Below are positions 46,376 through 53,572 of a stretch of 64,000 bases of DNA, in pieces. The DNA is from Gemmata palustris. Lineage in GTDB: Bacteria > Planctomycetota > Planctomycetia > Gemmatales > Gemmataceae. The translations under genes and the position numbers were made by a program. Within the stretch, counting starts at the first letter, position 1. Every line of letters begins with the position of its first letter. The notes under the pieces are model-generated. The model searched no databases. It saw only the letters and a list, made by a program, of their open reading frames with translations, and had not been told where the DNA came from. The DNA lies in assembly GCF_017939745.1 (NCBI RefSeq), contig NZ_JAGKQQ010000001.1, forward strand, positions 1,550,001-1,614,000, in the 5' to 3' direction.

Positions 46376-46558
46376 GTGCCCCGATCCGGGGAACGCGTTG
46401 GCCCCGTCCCTGGCGAGGGCCTTCTTCCAGGTGTGCAACAGGTTCTCGCCGACACCCAACCGGCGGGCCGCCTCGGGGACCGACAGCTTCTGCTCGGTCA
46501 CCATCTTCACGGCGAACAGCTTGAACTCGGCGGTGCATGTCTTCCGCTTACCTGCCAT
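46376..46558 (-). pseudogene. IS3-family OrfA fragment
   Basis: MAGKRKTCTAEFKLFAVKMV, then SVPEAARRLGVGENLLHTWK, then DGANAFPGSGHL. This is the N-terminal HTH of IS3 OrfA. ATG at 46558 with AGGAG nine bases upstream. Homology stops at 46376, eight bp from the IS630 stop, so the IS630 element has cut it; the remaining OrfA and OrfB are missing. Confidence 0.75.
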
Positions 46559-47042
46559 CGGTGTATCTCCTGGTGATCCGAGTTTACACCGCTTTCCCGC
46601 TGTCTACCATTCGTGGGGAACTTCAGAGCGCCCCGGCGCCGGATATGAACAAATGATCAGTTAACACGCCGGTAGTCGAGAACCGGTTCGCGGTGCCGGG
46701 CCTGAATCTCCATCAGGTCGTCCCGTTGGCACCCGGGGGCAATGGAACCTGTGCAGATGGAGCAATGCGACGTGGAACTGATAACAGGCGCCGGGGTCCA
46801 TCAGATCCACGAACGGATATCAATCTCCCGCCCTCCAAACCATTGGCCAGTGAATATGGTTGTACTCGAACCCCGACAACGGAACGGGAAATGGCCAGTT
46901 ACACCCCGACGGCCTCGTAAGCCAACAACGCAAGTTACCACACAAACCGTGGCGTGACCGCCAATAATTGCAAGAAGCGCGGGCGCGGAGTTGACGCTTA
47001 TCCGTTGCGGCTTTATAAATAAACTTCACATTCAAACACTTG
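46559..47042. other. Gene-free stretch between transposon remnants and tRNA-Phe
   Basis: About 480 bp. The first 70 bp likely belong to the IS3 end. The rest has only short frames without family resemblance; composition becomes AT-richer towards the tRNA, consistent with a tRNA promoter. Confidence 0.4.
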
Positions 47043-47115
47043 GGGCAGTTAGCTCAGTTGGTAGAGCGAGCGACTGAAAATCGCTAGGTCCCCGGTTCAA
47101 CCCCGGGACTGCCCA
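47043..47115 (+). tRNA. tRNA-Phe (GAA)
   Basis: 73 nt. Acceptor GGGCAGT pairs with ACTGCCC, discriminator A. D-arm GCTCAGTTGGTAGAGC, anticodon arm GCGACTGAAAATCGC with anticodon GAA, T-arm CCCGGTTCAACCCCGGG. CCA is not encoded. A prophage starts shortly downstream. Confidence 0.95.
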
Positions 47116-47119
47116 CTTA

Positions 47120-47150
47120 ACACAACCCCTGGAAATTCCAGGGGTTGTGT
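47120..47150 (+). terminator. Hairpin after tRNA-Phe
   Basis: ACACAACCCCTGG pairs with CCAGGGGTTGTGT (13 bp, 5-nt loop), five bases after the tRNA. The following CATTTCC is only weakly T-rich. It is the likely end of the tRNA-Phe transcript. Confidence 0.7.
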
Positions 47151-47174
47151 CATTTCCACCCACTCTCAATTCCG

Positions 47175-47212
47175 CCCCCACTAAGCCAAAATCCCCCACT
47201 ATTCCCCCACTA
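47175..47212. repeat. Three CCCCCACTA direct repeats
   Basis: CCCCCACTA at 47175-47183, 47193-47201 and 47204-47212. They are followed by GGAACACGGG twice (47217 and about 47240). Short direct repeats next to a putative attachment site may be integrase arm or excisionase sites; unproven. Confidence 0.4.
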
Positions 47213-47363
47213 ACCGGGAACACGGGGGCACGAATCGGAACACGGGTGAACCTTTTGCGACCGCCTGAATTGCAGATCGGTTCGCTTGTGTAACAATCGC
47301 CAAACTGTTAAAATCGTGGTGGGAGTGGTGAACGTATCACCCTCTCGTTTCTGGAGATACGCG

Positions 47364-47570
47364 ATGGATGAGCCACTTCGAGTCGGTGATCAGGTTCGTG
47401 CCACGGGCACGGACTTGATCGGTGTGGTTGCCGAGGTTTTCCCAACACCTTTAGGCACAGTCGGACACGGGTTCACGTACACGGTTCACTGGAACGGTGA
47501 CCCAAAGCAGTGCCAGCGCGGAGTCGATCGCGGTGAACTCGACTTGTTGATTTCCGCTCCGGTCGAGTAA
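47364..47570 (+). CDS. Small phage protein, KOW/SH3-like
   Basis: 68 residues from ATG at 47364 with GGAG eight bases upstream. LRVGDQVRATGTDLIGVVAE and HGFTYTVHWNGDP have the pattern of a small SH3-like beta barrel (GDxVRxTG...G.V..., YTV.W). The gene at 49206 has a similar pattern (EQRVRHNRSNKTGKVISA, LTYTVRWDSGK), so they may be paralogues. Function unknown. Confidence 0.6.
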   Translation: MDEPLRVGDQVRATGTDLIGVVAEVFPTPLGTVGHGFTYTVHWNGDPKQCQRGVDRGELDLLISAPVE

Positions 47571-47966
47571 ACGGGCGATCTGTTCAGAACCCTAGTCCGG
47601 TCATGCTCTGAAGCCGTATGGCTGGTTAAGACCGCCGCCTTCGAGTACCGACCGCGACACGACCCACTTCACTTCTCAATTCCCACGACCTTTGCTTAGC
47701 GCGAACCTCTACAACATTAACCGGGCACCACCCGAAAAAGGATGCCTCCCAAATTACCCAAGTATCCCATTTTGTAAATCTCATGCCAATGAAGCTGGTT
47801 CGTACCATTCGATTGTCCCGCACAGACGGAATTATTCGGTTCGTTCGATTTAATCGCTACATTTTAACATCGGAATGTTCCGACCGGTCTTGACACTCTG
47901 ACTGGCAGCAAGGAGATTGTTTTCAGGGCTTCCCATTTAGGGCGAATTGCGCTCAGAGGAAGCCCC
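47571..47966. other. Gene-free stretch in early phage region
   Basis: About 400 bp. A 65-codon minus-strand frame is present but lacks a ribosome site and family resemblance. The AT-rich part near 47840-47900 may contain a promoter for the plus-strand genes that follow. Confidence 0.35.
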
Positions 47967-48155
47967 ATGTTCACCACGCTTTACGGGTTGCTCTCACTCG
48001 TCGTTCTCGCCATCGCAGCCATTTGGCTGGTAAAGATCGTTCTGCCGAAGCCTTTCGTCATGGTGAAGTGGTTCGGGCTGCAGATCACCTTTCGTGACAC
48101 CCCGCCCCCGGAAGACCCAAAGAAAGCGGCAAAGCGAAAGCCGAAACGCCGTTAG
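47967..48155 (+). CDS. Small single-pass membrane protein
   Basis: 62 residues. Membrane segment at about 4-28 (TLYGLLSLVVLAIAAIWLVK), then a soluble tail ending KKAAKRKPKRR. GAGGAAG eight bases before ATG. The basic tail should be cytoplasmic. It is followed two bases later by the next gene, so they are co-transcribed. Lysis-related or superinfection-related roles are common for such phage proteins, but nothing specific is seen. Confidence 0.6.
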   Translation: MFTTLYGLLSLVVLAIAAIWLVKIVLPKPFVMVKWFGLQITFRDTPPPEDPKKAAKRKPKRR

Positions 48156-48157
48156 CG

Positions 48158-48598
48158 GTGTTCGACTTTCTGGAAACTATTTCCCCCCAAAATCCCCTCG
48201 CGCGCCCGTGGAATTGTGAACAAATTGCCATTTATGAACAAATGATTGAAAGCAGTGCCAATAGGTCCAGTACAACTGAGTGCCCCGGTAACTTTGTCGG
48301 GGATAAACTCACGTTCAGGCGAGAGGCTGCCATGTTGCAGGAAGCGGAAGAGTTCGGGACAACGCCCAGGGGCAAAGCTCTGGAATTTGAAGGGTTCAGG
48401 ATCGAGGTATTTGATGAGTGGACGCGCACACCGGAATGTATGCCCTCACAGGTACTGATTACCCGGTTTCGAGCAGAAATGTTCAAAGACGGCGAACTGG
48501 TCAAGGTCATCAGCGACCCAACGGCTGACGGTAGTCGCGAGAGCGTGCTAGAGTCCGCAAAAATGTGGATACGGCAAAATGCTCAGAAGCAAGCGTAA
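48158..48598 (+). CDS. Phage protein, unknown function
   Basis: 146 residues from GTG at 48158. NCEQIAIYEQMIESSANRSS, then LTFRREAAMLQEAEEFGTT and MPSQVLITRFRAEMFKDGEL. No known domain; the alpha/beta mix and absence of membrane segments suggest a soluble protein. A strong terminator follows 27 bp after its stop. Confidence 0.6.
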   Translation: MFDFLETISPQNPLARPWNCEQIAIYEQMIESSANRSSTTECPGNFVGDKLTFRREAAMLQEAEEFGTTPRGKALEFEGFRIEVFDEWTRTPECMPSQVLITRFRAEMFKDGELVKVISDPTADGSRESVLESAKMWIRQNAQKQA

Positions 48599-48624
48599 AA
48601 AGCACTAGCGCCAGCACCGCGCTG

Positions 48625-48652
48625 AAAACACCGCCTTAATGGGCGGTGTTTT
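48625..48652. terminator. Bidirectional intrinsic terminator
   Basis: AAAACACCGCC pairs with GGCGGTGTTTT (11 bp, 6-nt loop), followed by ATTTTG. It ends the 47967-48598 transcript. Confidence 0.85.
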
Positions 48653-48778
48653 ATTTTGTCCATTCATCCCAATTTTCCGATTGTAACGACCATGCTTGGC
48701 ACCGCCCCCACCCCGCGTTAATCTCAATATCGTTGGATCAACAATTATCCGACCCAACGCACAAGGGGAGTATCGACC

Positions 48779-49051
48779 GTGCGCAACCACCGCGACTACG
48801 AAGACGACGAGATCGATGTCGAACTCGTGCAGCCCCGGAAGCGGAAACGCACGGGGCTGAAGTGGCTGAAGATTTACGCAGTGTGCGTGTGCTGCGTGGT
48901 GCTGTTCGTCGTGGTGAACGCCCTTCACGGGATTCAAAGCCGAGCGATTCAGCGCGAAACGGAACGCTCGCGGGAACTGCACGAACAGGAAATGAGGCTG
49001 ATGGAACAGGATCACGACCGGGTGCGGAAGCAATTCGGAATTCGGAAGTAA
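48779..49051 (+). CDS. Phage single-pass membrane protein with coiled coil
   Basis: 90 residues from GTG at 48779 with GGGGAG ten bases upstream. Acidic start, basic stretch PRKRKRTGLKWLK, membrane segment at about 32-50 (IYAVCVCCVVLFVVVNAL), then a charged helix RETERSRELHEQEMRLMEQD with heptad spacing. This topology resembles phage spanin or Rz-like lysis proteins, but no second spanin gene is seen; function open. Confidence 0.55.
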   Translation: MRNHRDYEDDEIDVELVQPRKRKRTGLKWLKIYAVCVCCVVLFVVVNALHGIQSRAIQRETERSRELHEQEMRLMEQDHDRVRKQFGIRK

Positions 49052-49205
49052 CTATCACCACTATCACTTTTCGCTGCAACACCGTTGAGCCGGATGCCTT
49101 GTGCGATTCTGGAGCGTTTGGGCTGGAGTCTGACGCACAATCTGAAACAATAAAACAAGCGTAAAATCGCTCGTCGCCCACAATCCCAACGGGACGGGAG
49201 ACAAC

Positions 49206-49418
49206 ATGTTTAACACCAACGCGGAACTCAAGCCGGAACAGCGCGTCCGACACAACCGCAGCAACAAGACCGGGAAGGTCATCAGCGCCGATCGATATAT
49301 CGGTCTGGAATTCGCTGACCTGACCTACACCGTCAGGTGGGACAGCGGCAAGGAAGAAAGCCTGCTCAATTACGAACAAATAACCCTCATCGGCGAAGCC
49401 GTCAAAACGCCAACCTGA
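49206..49418 (+). CDS. Small phage protein, KOW/SH3-like
   Basis: 70 residues; GGGAG eight bases before ATG. EQRVRHNRSNKTGKVISADR, then DLTYTVRWDSGKEESL: a small beta-barrel pattern shared with the gene at 47364. It stands alone, followed by the two structured hairpins. Confidence 0.6.
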   Translation: MFNTNAELKPEQRVRHNRSNKTGKVISADRYIGLEFADLTYTVRWDSGKEESLLNYEQITLIGEAVKTPT

Positions 49419-49460
49419 GTGGGCTTGCCCTCTCTGACGAAGACGGGTAAAAGACGACCT

Positions 49461-49523
49461 GTCCGGCTGCCGTTCCTTGTGGTGCTTTGGGCGACACGAC
49501 AAGAGGGCGGCAGTCGGACTTTT
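49461..49523 (+). ncRNA. Candidate structured RNA, hairpin 1
   Basis: Outer stem GTCCGGCTGCCG / CGGCAGTCGGAC (12 bp with one G-U), inner stem CTTGT / ACAAG, GTG / CAC, apical loop with TTGGGCGACAC, then TTTTC. Hairpin 2 at 49643 has the same plan with compensatory changes (GTCC-GGAC becomes GCTC-GAGC). The conserved loop and covarying stems argue for a functional RNA fold rather than only a terminator. Confidence 0.6.
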
Positions 49524-49537
49524 CACTGAACACCTCG

Positions 49538-49560
49538 CCCCGCTTCACAGCGGGGTTTAT
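49538..49560 (+). terminator. Intrinsic terminator between the two hairpins
   Basis: CCCCGCT pairs with AGCGGGG (7 bp, 4-nt loop), followed by TTTAT. Confidence 0.7.
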
Positions 49561-49642
49561 CTTTGAAATACATTCAGATAATCGTCGAGTTTTTTAAGAA
49601 TTGATTTGATTGATAAAAATTCAGCGTGTACGATATCCAGTG

Positions 49643-49708
49643 GCTCGACTGCCGAAGCTTGAGTGTGAATTGGGCGACACCTCAAGTTCGCGGCAGTCGA
49701 GCTTTTTC
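49643..49708 (+). ncRNA. Candidate structured RNA, hairpin 2
   Basis: Outer stem GCTCGACTGCCG / CGGCAGTCGAGC (12 bp, perfect), inner stem CTTGAG / CTCAAG, GTG / CAC, loop with the same TTGGGCGACAC, then TTTTTC. It lies in a gene-free, AT-rich stretch; TTGATA at about 49610 could be a -35 box but no good -10 is seen. Confidence 0.62.
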
Positions 49709-49723
49709 TTAATCACATTGCTA

Positions 49724-49909
49724 TCATTTCTTTAAAACTTTTTCAAAAAGCTCTCGCACGACCGAAGCGGGTGCGGTACTTTTACCGTCTAGCTCGGCTG
49801 CTGCAATAAAAGTGCGGCTCAGACGGCGCATCGCTAGGGTAGCAGCCGGGCTTTCCTTTCGCTCCAGCCCGGTGAGCACTCGAATGAATCTCTTTGGGAA
49901 TTTCATTTG
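49724..49909 (-). CDS. Possible small antisense-oriented protein (weak)
   Basis: A minus-strand frame of about 60 codons, MKFPKRFIRVLTGLERKESP, then ATLAMRRLSRTFIAAAELDG, APASVVRELFEKVLKK. It looks helical and protein-like, but has no ribosome site and would be the only minus-strand gene in the prophage; its start overlaps the zinc-ribbon gene at 49884. It may be chance. Confidence 0.2.
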   Translation of the reverse strand, partial: QMKFPKRFIRVLTGLERKESPAATLAMRRLSRTFIAAAELDGKSTAPASVVRELFEKVLKK

Positions 49910-50075
49910 CGATGACTGCGGCAACGAGCCGCAGCCGCTCGCTAAAGAGATTGATGGGCAGTTAGAGACAGTGCATGTCTGCGATTGCATAAATATAGAG
50001 CGAACCTTGGAAGAAATGCGCAAGTTAAGATTCGTTAAAGCAAGAAGGACTAACCCGCCTATCAACGAAGACTGA
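49884..50075 (+). CDS. Small zinc-ribbon-like phage protein
   Basis: 63 residues from ATG at 49884 (GGTGAG six bases upstream). ICDDCGNEPQPLAKEIDGQL then VHVCDCINIE: two cysteine pairs (CDDC and CDC) that can bind zinc. The C-terminal helix is basic. A terminator follows right after its stop. Function unknown. Confidence 0.6.
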   Translation: MNLFGNFICDDCGNEPQPLAKEIDGQLETVHVCDCINIERTLEEMRKLRFVKARRTNPPINED

Positions 50076-50105
50076 AACTCCGCCCCAATTGGCGGGGTTT
50101 TTCGT
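50076..50105 (+). terminator. Intrinsic terminator after zinc-ribbon gene
   Basis: AACTCCGCC pairs with GGCGGGGTT (9 bp, one G-T), loop CCAATT, then TTTTC. It overlaps the end of the gene by none and starts one base after its stop. Confidence 0.8.
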
Positions 50106-50126
50106 TTCCTGGAAACTAAATAGTGC

Positions 50127-50762
50127 ATGCACTACGCCCCGAAGCCCGAAGTCCCCGAACGCAACACCGCAACCGTATGCCTCGAACTCGGCATCCTGCC
50201 CGAAACGCTGAATAAGCTCGTGAGAGCCGACCTTTTCACCCTGCCCACGCGCAGGCAGGGCAGTTGGCTCGTGTGGAGCGACAAGGACGCCGAACGGCTT
50301 CGGCAACTCATCGAGTGGAAACGCAGCAACCCCGTTCTCACCATCATCGCACCACTTCCAGCACCACCAACGCCCACAACCGAACCACCAAAACCGCAAC
50401 GAGCATCGAAGCCGAAGCCACTACGAGCACCGCAACCCAAGAAGGAACGATTGCACGGGGGAATCACGACGACAGAGTACCGAGGCAAGCAATTCACTGT
50501 GACCCAACTGGCGCAACACCTCAACATGCCGCGACGAACGGTTTCAGAACGACTGACGCGGTACGGTTGGGACGCAAACAAAGCGTTCACCACCCCGAAC
50601 CGAAAAACGGGATCTCAGCCCAAAACGTTCGTGCTACAGGGGCAGCCCGTGACAATCGCCCAACTCGCTGAGCGGTTCGGCATCGCGATAAACACCGTCA
50701 CTTACCGGCTCAAAAAGCACAACTTCGACTGCGAACGGGCTTTCGCAGATAAATTGCATTAG
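50127..50762 (+). CDS. Phage HTH protein with two tandem DNA-binding repeats
   Basis: 211 residues. N-terminal part LGILPETLNKLVRADLFTLP is MerR-like. A Pro/Lys-rich linker follows, then two similar repeats: FTVTQLAQHLNMPRRTVSER with LTRYGWDANKAFTT, and VTIAQLAERFGIAINTVTYR with LKKHNFDCERAF. Each is a helix-turn-helix with a trailing helix, the type seen in NUMOD-like repeats of homing endonucleases. No nuclease core is present, so it is probably a DNA-binding regulator of the phage. Confidence 0.7.
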   Translation: MHYAPKPEVPERNTATVCLELGILPETLNKLVRADLFTLPTRRQGSWLVWSDKDAERLRQLIEWKRSNPVLTIIAPLPAPPTPTTEPPKPQRASKPKPLRAPQPKKERLHGGITTTEYRGKQFTVTQLAQHLNMPRRTVSERLTRYGWDANKAFTTPNRKTGSQPKTFVLQGQPVTIAQLAERFGIAINTVTYRLKKHNFDCERAFADKLH

Positions 50763-50779
50763 CAGCACTAAATACTGGC

Positions 50780-51283
50780 ATGGGCTTGCCAGAAATATTA
50801 GTCGCGAAACTAACAAACAGTCCTGTGAATGCGTTGGTGGGCGGTAGGATTACACCCGCCATCGGCACGGACGGCACTCAAATTCCCTATGTCGCGTTCA
50901 CCATTACCAGCAGCGAGAACAGCTACAGACTCGACGGCAGCCCGTCTTCACTGGAAAAGACTGGCATTCTGTTCGATGTGTGGGGCAACAAGCACACTCA
51001 AGTAACGCAGATCCTGAGTGCGTTGCGGAGCACGCTGAGCGGTTGGAGCGAAGGTCAAGTCAAGTGGTCGATGTGGGGCAACTCGGCAACTGAAAAGGAC
51101 GAGGACTCAGAGCGGTATTCCGCAGTCTCCGAGTTCACCGTTTGGTACGAACAGACCGTGCGCGTTCGTGTTGATGCTGGAATCGAGAGCGGCGAGGCGT
51201 TCGGGACGCCAACCATTACCGGCGGCGCACCTCGATTAGATTTCAGCGAACCGTTTAACTCGCAGTACCTCGCAATATTTTAA
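50780..51283 (+). CDS. DUF3168-like tail completion/terminator protein
   Basis: 167 residues. VNALVGGRITPAIGTDGTQI, PYVAFTITSSENSYRLDGSP, ILFDVWGNKHTQVTQILSAL: the DUF3168 (gp17/gpU-like) pattern of a tail-end completion protein. In most siphoviruses this gene lies between the gp10-like and tail tube genes; here that position (58295-58343) is empty and the gene stands before the terminase genes instead. Confidence 0.65.
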   Translation: MGLPEILVAKLTNSPVNALVGGRITPAIGTDGTQIPYVAFTITSSENSYRLDGSPSSLEKTGILFDVWGNKHTQVTQILSALRSTLSGWSEGQVKWSMWGNSATEKDEDSERYSAVSEFTVWYEQTVRVRVDAGIESGEAFGTPTITGGAPRLDFSEPFNSQYLAIF

Positions 51284-51403
51284 TATTTGACAGAATGTCG
51301 TGACGGGAGGGGGATACCCTAACGATGTTCAGAACGTAGAGCCAAGAAACCCCACCGGCACGCGATCTTTCTTCAAACAGATTATTTGATAAGGGCTATT
51401 AGA
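51284..51403. other. Gap upstream of terminase operon
   Basis: About 120 bp, contains TTGACA at about 51289 and may carry the promoter of the packaging genes; no good -10 was fixed. Confidence 0.3.
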
Positions 51404-51727
51404 ATGAAACGACCAGTTTTGAGCAAGGAAGCGGCGAAGTTCTGGGACAGGCATGCGCGGCGCTGCGAAAACGCGGGGCTGTTGAATGAAGCCACCCTGG
51501 ATGCCTTCGTGCTGTTGTGTAGAACTTACGCCCTTCTCCAGTTCGACCCGGAAGCCGACGAGCGGACGGGGGTAATCAAGTGGGTGGCGTTGTGCAAAAA
51601 CTTCGAGCGGCAAGGAATGGCGTTCGGGATCACCGCAAAGAAATTGGTGGAGAAGCCCCGCGACCTCGCAGCGATTATTCGAGAAGGACTCAATGCCGGA
51701 CAAGATGAACCGCGCGAAGCCAATTAA
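51404..51727 (+). CDS. terS: P27-family terminase small subunit (prophage)
   Basis: 107 residues from ATG at 51404. VLSKEAAKFWDRHARRCENA, LLNEATLDAFVLLCRTYALL, then KNFERQGMAFGITAKKLVEK: the P27 pattern (LS..A..FW, D...L..LC). It binds DNA for packaging. Overlaps the HNH gene by 35 bp. It is shorter than the island's P27-type gene at 38899 and clearly different in sequence. Confidence 0.8.
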   Translation: MKRPVLSKEAAKFWDRHARRCENAGLLNEATLDAFVLLCRTYALLQFDPEADERTGVIKWVALCKNFERQGMAFGITAKKLVEKPRDLAAIIREGLNAGQDEPREAN

Positions 51728-51974
51728 CCCGGTGAAGCGAGAACGACCGAATTCGTGGTTGCGGGGTTACGATCGCAGACACCAGGACTTGCGGCGTGAA
51801 CTGCTCGCCACTCATCCCGTGTGCCAGTGCGAAGGATGCGGGCACGGCTGCTGCAACCAGACCGAATTCTCTGCTCACGCTCACCACTTGCGTTACCCCG
51901 CGTTGAGCCTCGAAGACTACCGAGCGTTGTGCGCCACCTGTCACGGACGGTTGCACGCGAAGCAGGATCGGTGA
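51693..51974 (+). CDS. HNH endonuclease
   Basis: 93 residues. WLRGYDRRHQDLRRELLATH, Cys pairs CQCEGC, then AHAHHLRYPALSLEDYRALC and ATCHGRLHAKQDR: HHxxxx...N/D...H motif with zinc cysteines. HNH proteins next to terminases are common in HK97-type phages and are needed for cos cutting in some. The stop overlaps the terminase GTG by 4 bp. Confidence 0.88.
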   Translation: MPDKMNRAKPINPVKRERPNSWLRGYDRRHQDLRRELLATHPVCQCEGCGHGCCNQTEFSAHAHHLRYPALSLEDYRALCATCHGRLHAKQDR

Positions 51975-53554
51975 ACCCGCCAGACTGGGCAGTGGTCACC
52001 GCAGCCGATCGGCTGGCACTCGAAGAAGGGTGTTACTGGAGTGAACCGCACGCAAATTCCATTTTAAAATTCACGCGAACATTCTTCCGCAGTCAGTTCA
52101 TTCGCGGGCAAGTCACGCTCGCACCCGAGCAAGCCCAGTTCCTGCAGCGGTTGTACGGTTGGCGACTGCCGAACGGTAACAGGCGGTTTCGCTTCGCCAA
52201 TTTGCATGTGCCGAAGAAGTCATTCGGGAAGACACTTTTAGTTTCAATAATCGCGTACTTCGAGACATTCGGCTCTGGTGAACCCAGTCCGTTCGTGGTG
52301 AGTTGCGCGGCATCGATCTCCAACGCTTCGCAAGTTTTCGATGAGTTGAAATTCGCGGTTGAGCACTCACCGTTCGACCCGTTCACCGATTGCCGACGGC
52401 ACACGAAAGAGATCGAAGTCAAAGACCTGAACGCAAAGTTCCGATCGGTTTCGAGTGACGGGAAAAGGCTGCACGGGTTCAACTGTTCGACCGTAATCGT
52501 GGACGAAGCAGGCTGGACACGCAGCGCGGATGCGTTCGATGCCCTCCGCTACGCTCCGGCAGCCCGACCGAACGGGCTTATAGTTGTCATAAGCACGGCG
52601 AGCGATCAGCAAGAACACTGGTATCACAAGCGAATTTACAGCAAATCGAAGCGTATTCTGTCGGGCGAAGACCTCGACATCACGCACTTAGCCGTCGTCC
52701 ACGAGATGGACGCGGACGGAAACCCGGAAGACCCGTCTCAATGGAAACTGGCTAACCCGTTACTCGGTTCACCGTGGTGTCCTACCGATCAGTTCCGTCG
52801 AGATTTGGAAGCGGCGAAGTCAGCGGGGTTGGGTGAATGGCTGAACTTCCAGCGGTTGCGGTTGGGGCGCTGGTTGAAGCCCGACGAAATGGCGTACTTC
52901 GAGGTGAATAAGTTCGATGAGTTGAAGGCAGAACCCACCGAGGCAGAACTGAAGTACGCACCGGCTGCGATCGGTGTTGACCTCTCCGAAACGACCGACC
53001 CGACTTCCGTAACGATCACATGGGAACTTTCGCCCGGACGTTACTACTCGCGCTCGTGGTGCTGGGTTGCTGAAAAGGCAGTGGTCGAAAGGGAAAAATC
53101 CAACCTGAGCCACTACCGCGAGTTCCCGGAGATGTGCATCACGAAGGGCGACATGATTGACGAGCGGGTGATTCTCGCTCACCTCGTCGCACTCGCGAAA
53201 AATTATGATGTCAAAGTTTGCAACTTCGATCCGAGATTGGCTTATGTAATGGCGAATCGGCTGTCCGAGGAAGGGGTAAAGTGCGAACGTGTTCCGGCTT
53301 CAGCGCGATTTTTTAATCCGGCAATGGTGGAGTTACGGAAGGCAATCGATGAAAAACGCTACTCGCACGACGGAAGCAGTTGGCTCAAGTTCTGCCTTCA
53401 AAATGTGCGTGTGGAACTGAACCGGTATGGCGAAGTGTACCCCGTTCGGAAACGATCGGTGGACAAAATCGACGGCGCAATCTCGCAACTGCTCTCGCTC
53501 CTGGGAATCATGTCGAAGAAGCCGGTTGAGCAGAGCCAAATTATTTGGAACTGA
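51971..53554 (+). CDS. terL: Terminase large subunit
   Basis: 527 residues from GTG at 51971 (AGGA eight bases upstream, GTGA overlap with the HNH gene). ATPase: Walker A variant VPKKSFGKT at 80-88, Walker B STVIVDEAGW with D178/E179, coupling motif LIVVISTASD. Nuclease: AIGVDLSETTDPTS (first Asp), then CNFDPRLAYVMANRL and a C-terminal KIDGAISQLLSLLG (second Asp). All expected residues seen. It is the packaging motor that moves DNA into the prohead and cuts it. Confidence 0.92.
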   Translation: MNPPDWAVVTAADRLALEEGCYWSEPHANSILKFTRTFFRSQFIRGQVTLAPEQAQFLQRLYGWRLPNGNRRFRFANLHVPKKSFGKTLLVSIIAYFETFGSGEPSPFVVSCAASISNASQVFDELKFAVEHSPFDPFTDCRRHTKEIEVKDLNAKFRSVSSDGKRLHGFNCSTVIVDEAGWTRSADAFDALRYAPAARPNGLIVVISTASDQQEHWYHKRIYSKSKRILSGEDLDITHLAVVHEMDADGNPEDPSQWKLANPLLGSPWCPTDQFRRDLEAAKSAGLGEWLNFQRLRLGRWLKPDEMAYFEVNKFDELKAEPTEAELKYAPAAIGVDLSETTDPTSVTITWELSPGRYYSRSWCWVAEKAVVEREKSNLSHYREFPEMCITKGDMIDERVILAHLVALAKNYDVKVCNFDPRLAYVMANRLSEEGVKCERVPASARFFNPAMVELRKAIDEKRYSHDGSSWLKFCLQNVRVELNRYGEVYPVRKRSVDKIDGAISQLLSLLGIMSKKPVEQSQIIWN

Positions 53555-53572
53555 CGCCCCTAGATACGGGTG

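Noticed and set aside
46693..46920. Short plus-strand frames before tRNA-Phe
   Set aside because: No ribosome site or recognisable sequence; overlapping frames of equal length.
47175..47250. CRISPR-like array from CCCCCACTA repeats
   Set aside because: Repeats are only 9 bp with spacing of 2-9 bp; no spacers and no cas genes in the window.
47626..47823. Minus-strand 65-codon frame in the early prophage region
   Set aside because: Opposite to all other prophage genes and without a ribosome site; many Arg/Trp codons as expected from chance.
49537..49560. Treating the hairpin at 49538 as a third copy of the structured RNA
   Set aside because: It has neither the two-level stem nor the conserved loop; it is a plain terminator.
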